From Alsobacter sp046349155 (GTDB lineage: Bacteria; Pseudomonadota; Alphaproteobacteria; Rhizobiales; Beijerinckiaceae), in the NCBI GenBank assembly GCA_046349155.1, contig JAXMCW010000001.1, positions 124,001-188,000 on the forward strand: a DNA stretch of 64,000 nt. The letters run 5' to 3'. This document shows positions 25,553 through 33,401 of this stretch, in pieces. The number at the start of each line of letters is the position of its first letter. Positions within the stretch are counted from its first letter, which is position 1. The notes beneath the pieces are model-generated. The model was not told where the DNA came from. It worked only from the letters and a program-made list of their open reading frames with translations, and did no database searches. Made by a program: the position numbers and the translations under genes.

Positions 25553-26694
25553 GCGCAATCGTCGACAGCCGGGCGGACCTCGCGTCCGCCGCCGCGGGGG
25601 CCGCCGTCCAAGCCAGGCGCTGCGACGTGTCCGTGCGCGGCGTGGAGATCAGCTTCGGCGCGGTGCAGGTGCTCGAGAAGCTGGACCTCGAGATCGCGCA
25701 GTCGGAGTTCATCGTGCTGCTCGGCCCGTCGGGCTGCGGCAAGTCCACCCTGCTCAACGCCATCGCGGGCCTGCTCGACGTCAATGCCGGACAGATCTGG
25801 ATCGGCGGGCGCAACGTCACCTGGGAGGAGCCCAAGGACCGCGGCATCGCCATGGTCTTCCAGTCCTACGCGCTCTACCCGCGCATGAGCGTCAGGGACA
25901 ACATGTCCTTCGGCCTCAAGGTCGCCGGCATGGCCGCTGCCGAGATCCAGCGCCGCGTCGCGGACGCCGCGGCGATGCTGCGGATCACCGAGCTCCTGGA
26001 CCGCAAGCCGTCGGAGCTGTCCGGCGGCCAGCGCCAGCGCGTCGCGATCGGGCGGGCGCTGGTGCGCGACGCCGGTGTCTTCCTGTTCGACGAGCCGCTC
26101 TCCAACCTCGACGCGCAGCTGCGCGCGGAACTGCGCGTGGAGATCAAGCGACTGCACCAGCGGCTCAAGGCGACGATGATCTACGTGACGCACGACCAGA
26201 TCGAGGCGCTCACCCTGGCGGACCGCATCGCCGTGATGAAGGACCGGGTCATCCAGCAGCTCGACACGCCCCATGTCATCTACGCCCGGCCCGCCAACCG
26301 CTTCGTGGCGAGCTTCGTGGGCTCGCCCGCCATGAACTTCGTGAAGGGCCGCATCGCCGGCCATGGCGCCGGGGCGCGGTTCGAGGCCCCTGGCCTCGCG
26401 GCGCCGCTGCTGGGCTACGAGGCCGCGTCCCCGCCCGTCGACGGCGCCGTGGTCGAGCTCGGCATCCGGCCCGAGCACATCGTGGTGGGCGAGGGGCCCG
26501 GCGCCCTGCCGCTGCTGGTGGAGATGGTCGAGCCCATGGGCTCGGAGACCCTCGTCTGGTGCCGCCTGGGCGAGACCCCGCTCTCCGTCCTGATGGGCGG
26601 CGAGAGCACGGCCCGCGTCGGCGACACCCTGCCGGCGAGCCTGCCCGGGCACCGCCTCAACCTGTTCGACGCCGCGACCGGCGTCCGCCTGTGA
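25549..26694 (+). CDS. Sugar ABC transporter ATP-binding protein, UgpC/MalK type
   Basis: A 381-residue cytoplasmic ATPase for the two permeases upstream. Walker A is GPSGCGKS, the Q-loop VFQSYALYP, the signature LSGGQRQR, Walker B FLFDEPLSNLD and the switch His is in THDQIEA. A C-terminal regulatory OB-like domain of the MalK type follows (residues about 255-381, with LGIRPEHI). The GTG at 25549 overlaps the previous stop by four bases. It closes the transporter part of the LacI-controlled operon. Confidence 0.94.
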   Translation: MSAIVDSRADLASAAAGAAVQARRCDVSVRGVEISFGAVQVLEKLDLEIAQSEFIVLLGPSGCGKSTLLNAIAGLLDVNAGQIWIGGRNVTWEEPKDRGIAMVFQSYALYPRMSVRDNMSFGLKVAGMAAAEIQRRVADAAAMLRITELLDRKPSELSGGQRQRVAIGRALVRDAGVFLFDEPLSNLDAQLRAELRVEIKRLHQRLKATMIYVTHDQIEALTLADRIAVMKDRVIQQLDTPHVIYARPANRFVASFVGSPAMNFVKGRIAGHGAGARFEAPGLAAPLLGYEAASPPVDGAVVELGIRPEHIVVGEGPGALPLLVEMVEPMGSETLVWCRLGETPLSVLMGGESTARVGDTLPASLPGHRLNLFDAATGVRL

Positions 26695-26716
26695 TCATCG
26701 TGCAATGGAGAATGCC

Positions 26717-27472
26717 GTGGACGTCTCGCGCCTGTCCTTCCAGCTCTATTCCGCCCGCTCCATGGCCTCGCTCGACGAGCAGCTCGCGCTCCTGGCCGGG
26801 CTCGGCTACCGGAAGGTGGAGCCGTTCGGCGGGCTGTTCGCCGACCTGCCGGCCCTGAAGCGCGGCCTCGCGCAGCACGGGCTCGCCGCGCCGACCACGC
26901 ATGTCGGCATGGACCGGCTGCGGGCCGACGCGGCCGCCGCCTTCCGCATGTGCCGCGAGATCGGGGTCGAGACGGTCTACGCCCCCGCGCCGCCCCCCGA
27001 CGAGCGCGGCGGCGGCGACAGGGAATGGCAGGCCATCGGGCGCGAGCTCGCCGGCTTCGGCAAGGTCGCGCGGGAGGAGGGCGTCGGCTTCGGCTGGCAC
27101 AACCACCATTGGGAATATGGCAGGGCCGGCGACGGGCGCGCCTACCTCGAGCACATGTTCGACGCCGCCCCCGACATCCTCTGGGAGGCCGACCTCGCCT
27201 GGATCGTGCGCGGCGGGGCGGACCCGGTCGCGCAGGTGAAGCGCCATGCCGGGCGCATCCGCACCGTTCACATCAAGGACATCGCCCCCGCCGGCCAGTG
27301 CGAGGACGAGGACGGCTGGGCCGACGTCGGCCATGGGACGCTGGACTGGACGAGCCTGGTCCCGGCGCTGAAGGAGGCCGGCGTGACGCTCTTCGTGGCC
27401 GAGCACGACAAGCCGAACGACGTCGCGCGCTTCGCCCGGCGCGCGCTCGAATCCTTCCGGTCGTGGCAGTGA
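26717..27472 (+). CDS. Sugar phosphate isomerase/epimerase, TIM-barrel (IolE/IolI-like)
   Basis: A 251-residue xylose-isomerase-like barrel with metal-binding residues spread over the right motifs: KVEPFGG, WHNHHWEY, LWEADLAW, TVHIKDI and VAEHDKP. The GTG at 26717 is preferred because GGAG lies six bases upstream; an ATG at 26705 has none and would add four residues. It comes 22 nt after the ATPase gene and 17 nt before the dehydrogenase, in the same operon. It probably isomerises, epimerises or dehydrates the sugar imported by the operon. Confidence 0.86.
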   Translation: MDVSRLSFQLYSARSMASLDEQLALLAGLGYRKVEPFGGLFADLPALKRGLAQHGLAAPTTHVGMDRLRADAAAAFRMCREIGVETVYAPAPPPDERGGGDREWQAIGRELAGFGKVAREEGVGFGWHNHHWEYGRAGDGRAYLEHMFDAAPDILWEADLAWIVRGGADPVAQVKRHAGRIRTVHIKDIAPAGQCEDEDGWADVGHGTLDWTSLVPALKEAGVTLFVAEHDKPNDVARFARRALESFRSWQ

Positions 27473-27489
27473 GCGTGGGAGGCGGAGCC

Positions 27490-28647
27490 TTGGCCAGCAA
27501 GAGGATCGGCGTCGGCATCATCGGGTGCGGCAACATCTCCACCATCTACATGCAGAACATGTCGCGCTTCGCCGCGCTCGAGCTCGTCGCCTGCGCCGAC
27601 GTGAGGGCCGAGGCGGCGGCGGCGCAGGCCGGCCGGTTCGGCATAGCGGCCCTGTCGATCGACGAGCTGCTGAAGCGCGACGACATCGGCATCGTCGTGA
27701 ACCTCACGACCCCCAACGCGCATTTCGCGGTGAGCCATGCCGCGCTCACGGCGGGCAAGCATGTCTTCTCCGAGAAGCCCATGTGCGTGAAGGCGGAGGA
27801 CGCGCGCACCCTGCTGCGCGAGGCCGATTCGCGTGGCCTCAGGATGGGCTGCGCGCCGGACACCTGGCTGGGCGCGGGAGGGCGCACCGCGCGCGAGCTC
27901 GTCGATGGCGGGCGCGTCGGGCGCATCCTGTCGGGCGCGTGCTTCCTGATGTCCCACGGCATGGAGCACTGGCATCCCGACCCTGAGTTCTTCTTCAAGC
28001 CCGGCGGGGGGCCGATCCTCGACATGGCGCCCTACTACCTGGGCGCCCTCGTCAACCTCATCGGCCCCGTGGCCAGCGTCCAGGCGCGTTCCTCCATGGG
28101 CTTCGCCCAGCGGATCGTGACCGCAGAGGGGCCGCGCAAGGGACAGGCGATCACGGTCGAGACGCCCACGACCGTGCAGGCCATCCTGCGCTTCGCCGGC
28201 GGGGCCGACATCCTGTTCACGATGAGCTGGGACGTGTGGAAGCACGGCCACCCGCCCATCGAGCTCTACGGCGCGGAGGGCTCGCTGCGCGTGCCGGACC
28301 CCAACTTCTTCGGCGGCGCCGTGGAGTTCACGGAGAAGGGCGACGACTGGCGCAGCATCGACCCGGCGGACCGGCCCTTCGGCAAGCCGAACTGGCGCTC
28401 GCCGAACTGGGCCCCCAGCCTGCCGGACCGGGCCAATTATCGTTGCCTGGGCATCGCCGACCTCGCCAGCGCCGTGCTGCACGGCACGCCCCACCGCTCG
28501 TCCGGCGCCCTCGCCTCGCACGTGCTCGACGCGATGGAGGCGATCCTGCTGGCGGGCGAGAGCGGCGCGACCGTCGCCGTGGGCTCCAGCGTGGAGCGCC
28601 CGGCCGCGCTGAGCGACGGCGAGGCGGCGACCTACTGGCGGGGCTGA
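27490..28647 (+). CDS. Gfo/Idh/MocA family oxidoreductase
   Basis: A 385-residue NAD(P)-dependent dehydrogenase of sugars. The cofactor loop is GVGIIGCGNIST and the EKP motif is in VFSEKPMCVKA; the substrate domain contains GGGPILDMAPYYLG, as in many family members. TTG at 27490 is favoured because GGGAGG lies seven bases upstream; a GTG at 27469 overlapping the isomerase stop would add seven residues. It is the last gene of the LacI operon and with the isomerase forms a pathway step on the imported sugar. Confidence 0.87.
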   Translation: MASKRIGVGIIGCGNISTIYMQNMSRFAALELVACADVRAEAAAAQAGRFGIAALSIDELLKRDDIGIVVNLTTPNAHFAVSHAALTAGKHVFSEKPMCVKAEDARTLLREADSRGLRMGCAPDTWLGAGGRTARELVDGGRVGRILSGACFLMSHGMEHWHPDPEFFFKPGGGPILDMAPYYLGALVNLIGPVASVQARSSMGFAQRIVTAEGPRKGQAITVETPTTVQAILRFAGGADILFTMSWDVWKHGHPPIELYGAEGSLRVPDPNFFGGAVEFTEKGDDWRSIDPADRPFGKPNWRSPNWAPSLPDRANYRCLGIADLASAVLHGTPHRSSGALASHVLDAMEAILLAGESGATVAVGSSVERPAALSDGEAATYWRG

Positions 28648-28768
28648 GGCGCGGGGGACCCGGCCTGCGGCGGTTTCGCGCGGCGTCCGCGAAGGCGTTT
28701 CCACCGTCCCGCGACATGCTCTAGGCTCGGACGGCGCGGGGTCGCCCCGCGCTGTCCCGGAGCGGCCG

Positions 28769-29290
28769 ATGCGCTGGACCCTGCCTGCCCTGGCCTGCCT
28801 CGCCGCGTCGCTGGCGGCCCCGGATCTGAGCGCGGCTGACAACGGCAAGGCGCTGGAGGCCTTCCAGCCGTCCCTCACGGCGGTCCCGGCCGGCCCCCTG
28901 CCGCTCGCCGGCTCGCTCTACGTGCCCGTCTACTCGACGGTGGCCCTCAACAGCGCCGTCAGCGTCCGATTCACGGTCACGCTCAGCATCCGCAACGTGT
29001 CGGAGCAGCAGCCGCTGGTGGTCCGGCGCATCGCCTATTTCGACACGGGCGGCAAGCCGCTCGAATCCTACCTCGCCGAGCCCGTGGCCATGAAGCCCAT
29101 GGCCACGGTCGAGGTGACCGTTCCCGTCACCGACAGCCGGGGCGGATCGGGCGCCAACTTCATCATCGAGTGGGCCGCGCCCGAAGGGGGCGACGAGCCT
29201 CTGGTCGAGGCGCTCATGCTCGGCAACCTCGCCGGCGCGAGCTATTCCTTCACGAGCGCGGGCCGACCGATCCGCGGACCCTCGCGCTGA
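28769..29290 (+). CDS. Exported DUF3124 family protein
   Basis: A 173-residue protein with a signal peptide (about 1-22, MRWTLPALACLAASLAAPDL). The mature part matches the DUF3124 pattern: a Leu/Val-rich strand VYSTVALNSAVSVRFTVTLSIRNV, RIAYFDTGGKPLE and C-terminal SGANFIIEWAAPEG. Function is unknown. It stands alone between the sugar operon and pta, in the same direction as both, and CGGAGCG precedes the ATG. Confidence 0.78.
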   Translation: MRWTLPALACLAASLAAPDLSAADNGKALEAFQPSLTAVPAGPLPLAGSLYVPVYSTVALNSAVSVRFTVTLSIRNVSEQQPLVVRRIAYFDTGGKPLESYLAEPVAMKPMATVEVTVPVTDSRGGSGANFIIEWAAPEGGDEPLVEALMLGNLAGASYSFTSAGRPIRGPSR

Positions 29291-29404
29291 GCGTCCGGCG
29301 GGCGCCGCGCCCGCCTTGACGCACCGCAATGCAACATGGCCGGGGGACTGCAAGTCTGACGTCGATTTCGCGCAGGATCCCCTGGCGCGCGAAGGGAGCC
29401 GTCC

Positions 29405-30355
29405 ATGGCCGAAGACAAGCGTCACGCCCAGTATCGCAGGCTGATCGCCGCCGCGCAGGACTTCCCTCCCCTCAAGGTCGCCGTCGCCCATCCCTGCGAT
29501 GCGTCCGCGCTGGGCGCGGCGATCGAGGCCGCGGACATGCGGCTGATCGAGCCGATCCTCGTCGGGCCGCTCGCCAAGATTCGGGCCGCCGCCGCGCAGG
29601 TGAAGGGCGCGGAGCTCGGCCGATTCCGTCTCGTCGACGCCGCCCACAGCCATGACGCGGCGGAGAAGGCGGTCGCCCTGGTGCGCGCCGGCGAGGCCGA
29701 GGCGCTGATGAAGGGCAGCCTGCATACGGACGAGCTGATGGCGGCCGTCGTGTCGCGCGAGACGGGCCTGCGCACGGCGCGGCGCATCAGCCATTGCTTC
29801 GTCATGGCCGTGCCCAACCATCCCGACCCGCTGCTCATCACCGACGCGGCCGTCAACATCGCGCCCACGCTCGAGGACAAGGTCGACATCGTGCAGAACG
29901 CCATCGACCTCGCCCACGCCCTGCGCTTCCAGGAGGTGCGGGTCGCGATCCTCTCCGCGATGGAGACCGTGAACCCCAAGGTGCCCTCCACCATCGAGGC
30001 CGCCGCGCTGTGCAAGATGGCCGACCGCGGCCAGATCACGGGCGCCCTGCTCGACGGCCCGCTGGCGCTCGACAACGCCATCGACCTCGGGGCCGCCGCC
30101 ATCAAGAAGATCGTCTCGCCGGTGGCCGGGCGCGCCAACGTGCTGGTGGTGCCGGACCTGGAGGCCGGCAACATGCTGGCCAAGAGCCTCACCTTCCTCG
30201 CCGACGCCGACGCCGCGGGCATCGTGCTCGGCGCGCGCGTGCCCGTGATCCTGACGAGCCGCGCCGATTCGGAGACGACGCGGCTCGCCTCCTGCGGCGT
30301 GGCTTCGCTGGTGGCCGCCGCGGCGCGGGCCAGGGCGGCGATACCGGCGGTCTGA
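29405..30355 (+). CDS. pta: Phosphate acetyltransferase (short form)
   Basis: A 316-residue cytosolic enzyme that interconverts acetyl-CoA and acetyl phosphate. It is the short form without the extra N-terminal domain of E. coli Pta. Motifs include VGPLAKI, ALMKGSLHTDELM, PLLITDAAVNIAP and the C-terminal ADAAGIVLGARVPVILTSR. The start follows GAAGGGAG. It is only 3 nt from ackA, so the two are co-transcribed. Related sequences can be phosphate butyryltransferase-like, but the ackA neighbour supports acetate. Confidence 0.9.
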   Translation: MAEDKRHAQYRRLIAAAQDFPPLKVAVAHPCDASALGAAIEAADMRLIEPILVGPLAKIRAAAAQVKGAELGRFRLVDAAHSHDAAEKAVALVRAGEAEALMKGSLHTDELMAAVVSRETGLRTARRISHCFVMAVPNHPDPLLITDAAVNIAPTLEDKVDIVQNAIDLAHALRFQEVRVAILSAMETVNPKVPSTIEAAALCKMADRGQITGALLDGPLALDNAIDLGAAAIKKIVSPVAGRANVLVVPDLEAGNMLAKSLTFLADADAAGIVLGARVPVILTSRADSETTRLASCGVASLVAAAARARAAIPAV

Positions 30356-30358
30356 GCC

Positions 30359-31558
30359 ATGAGCCTCGCCCTCGTCATCAACGCAGGCTCCTCCAGCCTG
30401 AAGTTCCAGCTCTTCGACGCCGGCGGCGCGGACGAGACGCCTGTGTTCCGCGGGCTCTTCGAGGGCCTGTCGGGCACGGGCGGCAAGCCCGCCCACGCTG
30501 TCGTCAAGGACGGCGCGGGGCGCGGCGTGCTCGACGAGACCTGGGCGGTCGAGGCCGGCCGCGGCCACGAGCAGGCGCTGGAGCGCCTCTTCGGCTGGGG
30601 GCGCGGCGCCATCGAGGGCCGCGACATCACCGGCGTGGGCCACCGCGTGGTCCATGGCGGGCCGCGCCACGCGAAGCCGGTGCTGGTGACGGAGGCGCTC
30701 ATCGACGAGCTGGAGGCGCTGAACCCGCTGGCGCCCCTGCACCAGCCGCACAATCTTGCGCCGATCCGAATCATCCGGCGCATGGCGCCCGGCCTGCCGC
30801 AGGTCGCCTGCTTCGACACGGCCTTCCACCGCACGCAACCCGCGCTCGCCCAGCTCTTCGCCGTCCCGAAGGAGGTGACGGACCGCGGCGTGCTGCGCTA
30901 CGGCTTCCATGGGCTGTCCTACGAGCACATCGCCTCCGTGATGGGCGACTACGACCCCGCCCTGGCGCAGGGGCGCGTGGTGGTCTGCCACCTCGGCAAC
31001 GGGGCGAGCGCCTGCGCCATGTCGGGCGGGCGTAGCGTCGCCTCCACTATGGGCTTCTCGGCGCTCGACGGGCTGATGATGGGGACGCGCTCCGGCGCGA
31101 TCGATCCGGGCGCGGTGTTCTACCTGCTGCGCGACCTGAAAATGTCGCCGGCCGAGGCGGAGCAGTTCCTCTACACGAAATGTGGGCTGCTCGGCGTCTC
31201 CGGCGTCTCCAACGACATGCGCGAGCTGCGCCAGATGGCGCCCGGCGACGCGCAGGTCCGCCTGGCGCTCGATCTCTACGGCTACCGCATCGTGCGCGAG
31301 GTCGGCTCGCTTGCCGCCGCGCTGGGCGGCCTCGACGCGCTGATCTTCACCGCCGGGATCGGCGAGAACGACGCCGCCACGCGCAGGCAGGTGCTGGCGC
31401 AGCTCGGCTGGCTCGGCTTCGCCCTCGACGAAGGAGCCAATGCGGCCGGCGGGCCCTGCATCACGACAGGCCCTGGCCCCAGGGCCTGGGTCATTCCCAC
31501 CAACGAGGAGCTCGCCATCGCCCGGCACATGGCCGCGGTGCTGGCGCAAGGCCGATGA
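30359..31558 (+). CDS. ackA: Acetate kinase
   Basis: A 399-residue kinase that makes ATP and acetate from acetyl phosphate. Hallmarks: INAGSSSLKFQLF (6-18), GHRVVHGGPRH, CFDTAFHRTQP, HLGNGASACAM and TAGIGENDAATR near the C-terminus. It lies 3 nt after pta and 23 nt before the next, unnamed gene. A complete pta-ackA pair allows overflow to acetate or use of acetyl phosphate, for example from a phosphoketolase or sulfoacetaldehyde route not present in the window. Confidence 0.95.
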   Translation: MSLALVINAGSSSLKFQLFDAGGADETPVFRGLFEGLSGTGGKPAHAVVKDGAGRGVLDETWAVEAGRGHEQALERLFGWGRGAIEGRDITGVGHRVVHGGPRHAKPVLVTEALIDELEALNPLAPLHQPHNLAPIRIIRRMAPGLPQVACFDTAFHRTQPALAQLFAVPKEVTDRGVLRYGFHGLSYEHIASVMGDYDPALAQGRVVVCHLGNGASACAMSGGRSVASTMGFSALDGLMMGTRSGAIDPGAVFYLLRDLKMSPAEAEQFLYTKCGLLGVSGVSNDMRELRQMAPGDAQVRLALDLYGYRIVREVGSLAAALGGLDALIFTAGIGENDAATRRQVLAQLGWLGFALDEGANAAGGPCITTGPGPRAWVIPTNEELAIARHMAAVLAQGR

Positions 31559-31581
31559 CACCGGTCCAGGAGGAGGAAACC

Positions 31582-32067
31582 ATGGCGAAGAACGAAGTTC
31601 TGGGCGACGAGGCCTTCATGTCGGCGGCCGATCTGCGCGCCTACATGGCGGACATGCAGATGGCCAAGGCGGAGAAGGCGCTGTCCTCGATGGACTCCGC
31701 CGACAAGGCCCGCCGCGAGCTCATCCGGAAACTCTCCGAGCCCGCCAAGCTCACGACGGAGTTGCTGCACGATATCAGGACCAACCTGGGGACCCGCATC
31801 CGCAAGGCGGCGCAGAGCGGGGAGAGCGAGGCGATGGTGATGCGCTTCCCGGTGGATCTGTGCACGGATGGCGGCCGGGCCATCAACAACGGCGACGCCG
31901 ACTGGCCGGACACGCTGACCGGCCGCCCCCGTCAGGCCTACGAGCTGTGGCGCGATCACCTGCGCGACGCCGGCTACAAGCTCAAGGCGATGATCATCGA
32001 ATGGCCGGGCGGCCTGCCCGGCGACGTCGGCTTCTTCCTGAGCTGGTCGGACTCGAAGAAGTCCTGA
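31582..32067 (+). CDS. Conserved-looking hypothetical protein downstream of ackA
   Basis: A 161-residue soluble protein that I do not recognise. Residues about 12-60 are strongly helical and charged (ADLRAYMADMQMAKAEKALS, SADKARRELIRKL); the C-terminal half has a WP-rich pattern (NNGDADWPDTLTGRPRQAYE and AMIIEWPGGLPGDVGFFLSW). AGGAGGAAAC precedes the ATG at 31582. Short spacing to ackA suggests one transcript pta-ackA-orf, so a link to acetyl phosphate metabolism is possible. Confidence 0.75.
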   Translation: MAKNEVLGDEAFMSAADLRAYMADMQMAKAEKALSSMDSADKARRELIRKLSEPAKLTTELLHDIRTNLGTRIRKAAQSGESEAMVMRFPVDLCTDGGRAINNGDADWPDTLTGRPRQAYELWRDHLRDAGYKLKAMIIEWPGGLPGDVGFFLSWSDSKKS

Positions 32068-32112
32068 GCCACGGGGTCTGCGCAAGCCGGCCGGGCAAGC
32101 CGGCCCTGCAGG

Positions 32113-32556
32113 TCAGCCGCGCACGGCCGGCCGGTCGGCCGCGGGAATGTCTGGCCGGTCCACGCGGGCGAAAAGCTCGATGAAGTGGCCGTCGGGATCG
32201 TCGACATAGAGCTGCACGATCCCGTCGCCGCGCTGGAACGGCCCCGCCGAGAGCGGGACGCCGTGGCGCGCCAGCGTGCGCTGTGCCTCGTCGAGGTCCT
32301 CGACCGCGAAGGCGAGATGATGCGCGAGGCCGGACTTTCCGCCCGGCCCGGCGTCGACCCAGCCGGCCGGCGAGGTCGTGTCCTTCTCCAGGATGAAGTG
32401 GAGCTCGAAATCCGGGCCCCGGAACCAGCAGCCCCCGAACTTGAAGCTCGAGGGCCGGGGGATTTCCTGAAGGCCCAGCACCGTCCCGTAGAAGTGTTTC
32501 GTCCTGGCGAGATCGCGCACGATGAGCGCGCTGTGGTCGAGCTTTGTCAGCCTCAT
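32113..32556 (-). CDS. VOC family protein (glyoxalase/dioxygenase fold)
   Basis: A 147-residue metal-dependent enzyme or binding protein of the vicinal-oxygen-chelate fold. The first half-domain has DHSALIVRDLARTKHFYGTVLG (first His as ligand), the second HHLAFAVEDLDEAQRTL and YVDDPDGHFIELFA (Glu as ligand). The ATG at 32556 follows GGGGAGGA. It is convergent with the ackA run; the substrate is not evident. Confidence 0.88.
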   Translation of the reverse strand: MRLTKLDHSALIVRDLARTKHFYGTVLGLQEIPRPSSFKFGGCWFRGPDFELHFILEKDTTSPAGWVDAGPGGKSGLAHHLAFAVEDLDEAQRTLARHGVPLSAGPFQRGDGIVQLYVDDPDGHFIELFARVDRPDIPAADRPAVRG

Positions 32557-32626
32557 GGCGTCCTCCCCGCCGCGCCCTGCCGGCGCCTGCCTCATCCTAT
32601 AGCCGTTTTCGACCCGTCCGAAGCGC

Positions 32627-32742
32627 CATTGCGGGGACCGCAGCGACGATGGCCTCCGGGACCGGCAAGGGGCGCGAATCGCTTCGCCTTCGGCTCGCGG
32701 TGACGGCGAGCGGCCGGTTTTGTCAGGTCGGAAAAGGCGCCA
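32627..32742. repeat. Copy C of the interspersed palindromic repeat
   Basis: Contains CATTGCGGGGACCGCAGCGACG, then GCTTCGCCTTCGGCTCGCGG and TTTTGTCAGGTCGGAAAAGG. The last two blocks match copy A (2134) and, reverse-complemented, copy D (33255). Confidence 0.75.
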
Positions 32743-32999
32743 GGGCGGCATCCCCGCAGCGGCTCCGGACGGCTGCGCAGCGCCGCCGTGACGGCTGGCG
32801 GAAGACGGTTCCATTGCAGAGCTTCAGGCAGCCGTGCGACGTTCTTCTTACGAATACGTAATCTTCCTCTCGCGAGAGCGCTCTTCATCTGCTATCTGCG
32901 GTCTCCACATGGCGCATCCGGGTCCTGCACGATTGTTGCAGGCGCGAGATGCGGTGGTTGGCCGCGGACGCCACACACGACACACGACGGACACTAGCG
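32743..32999. promoter_or_regulatory. A+T-richer gap with two palindromes
   Basis: Between the repeat and the small gene at 33000 there is TTACG-AATA-CGTAA (32848-32861) and the 12-base palindrome CTCTCGCGAGAG (32867-32878), spaced five bases apart. These could be operators or a promoter spacer for the small gene; no regulator is evident. No coding frame of substance is seen here. Confidence 0.4.
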
Positions 33000-33251
33000 A
33001 TGACGACGACGATGCTGCCGCTGATGATCGATGCGCCCGCCTGCGACCTGCCGCGCCCCGGCGCCGGCCTCGACGAGGCGCTCGTGGTCCAGCTCACGGC
33101 CGAGGATGGCGGAACCTACATCCTGCCCCTTTCGCTCGCCGCCGCGCAGGCTCTCGTGAACATGCTGGCCGGCGCGGAGGATGCGTCCGCGCCCCCGGCG
33201 CCCCCGCGCGAGCCGACCCTGCGCGTCCGCGTCGCCAGCTCCGCCGGCTAG
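33000..33251 (+). CDS. Small hypothetical protein
   Basis: An 83-residue soluble protein of unknown function. Its middle (EALVVQLTAEDGGTYILPLS, AAAQALVNMLAG) looks like a small strand-helix module, and the C-terminus is Pro/Ala-rich. No strong ribosome site precedes the ATG; the preceding gap has two palindromes. It is followed by a repeat and then the porin terminator. Confidence 0.5.
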   Translation: MTTTMLPLMIDAPACDLPRPGAGLDEALVVQLTAEDGGTYILPLSLAAAQALVNMLAGAEDASAPPAPPREPTLRVRVASSAG

Positions 33252-33254
33252 CCC

Positions 33255-33325
33255 CCTTCTCCGACCTGACTGGACCGCTCTCTCGGCGTCATCGCGAGCC
33301 GAAGGCGAAGCCGTCCAGCCTTTGG
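33255..33325. repeat. Copy D of the interspersed repeat, inverted
   Basis: Reads CTTCTCCGACCTGACTGGAC at the left and GCGAGCCGAAGGCGAAGCCG at the right; its reverse complement matches the right part of copies A and C (GCTTCGCCTTCGGCTCGCG and GTCAGGTCGGA). Confidence 0.7.
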
Positions 33326-33345
33326 GCCCAGCTCCCCGCCGCACG

Positions 33346-33377
33346 AAAAAAGCCCCGGCGCCTGTGCGCCGGGGCTT
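33346..33377 (-). terminator. Intrinsic terminator of the porin gene
   Basis: On the minus strand a 12-bp perfect stem AAGCCCCGGCGC / GCGCCGGGGCTT (33366-33377 and 33350-33361) with a four-base loop is followed by five U. It lies 25 nt after the porin stop. The same hairpin could also end the rightward small gene. Confidence 0.92.
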
Positions 33378-33401
33378 CGTCGTGTCAGGCCGTCAGCGGG
33401 A

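Noticed and set aside
28721..31561. A 946-codon minus-strand frame over pta-ackA
   Set aside because: The opposite strand has pta and ackA with complete motifs; the frame is a shadow.
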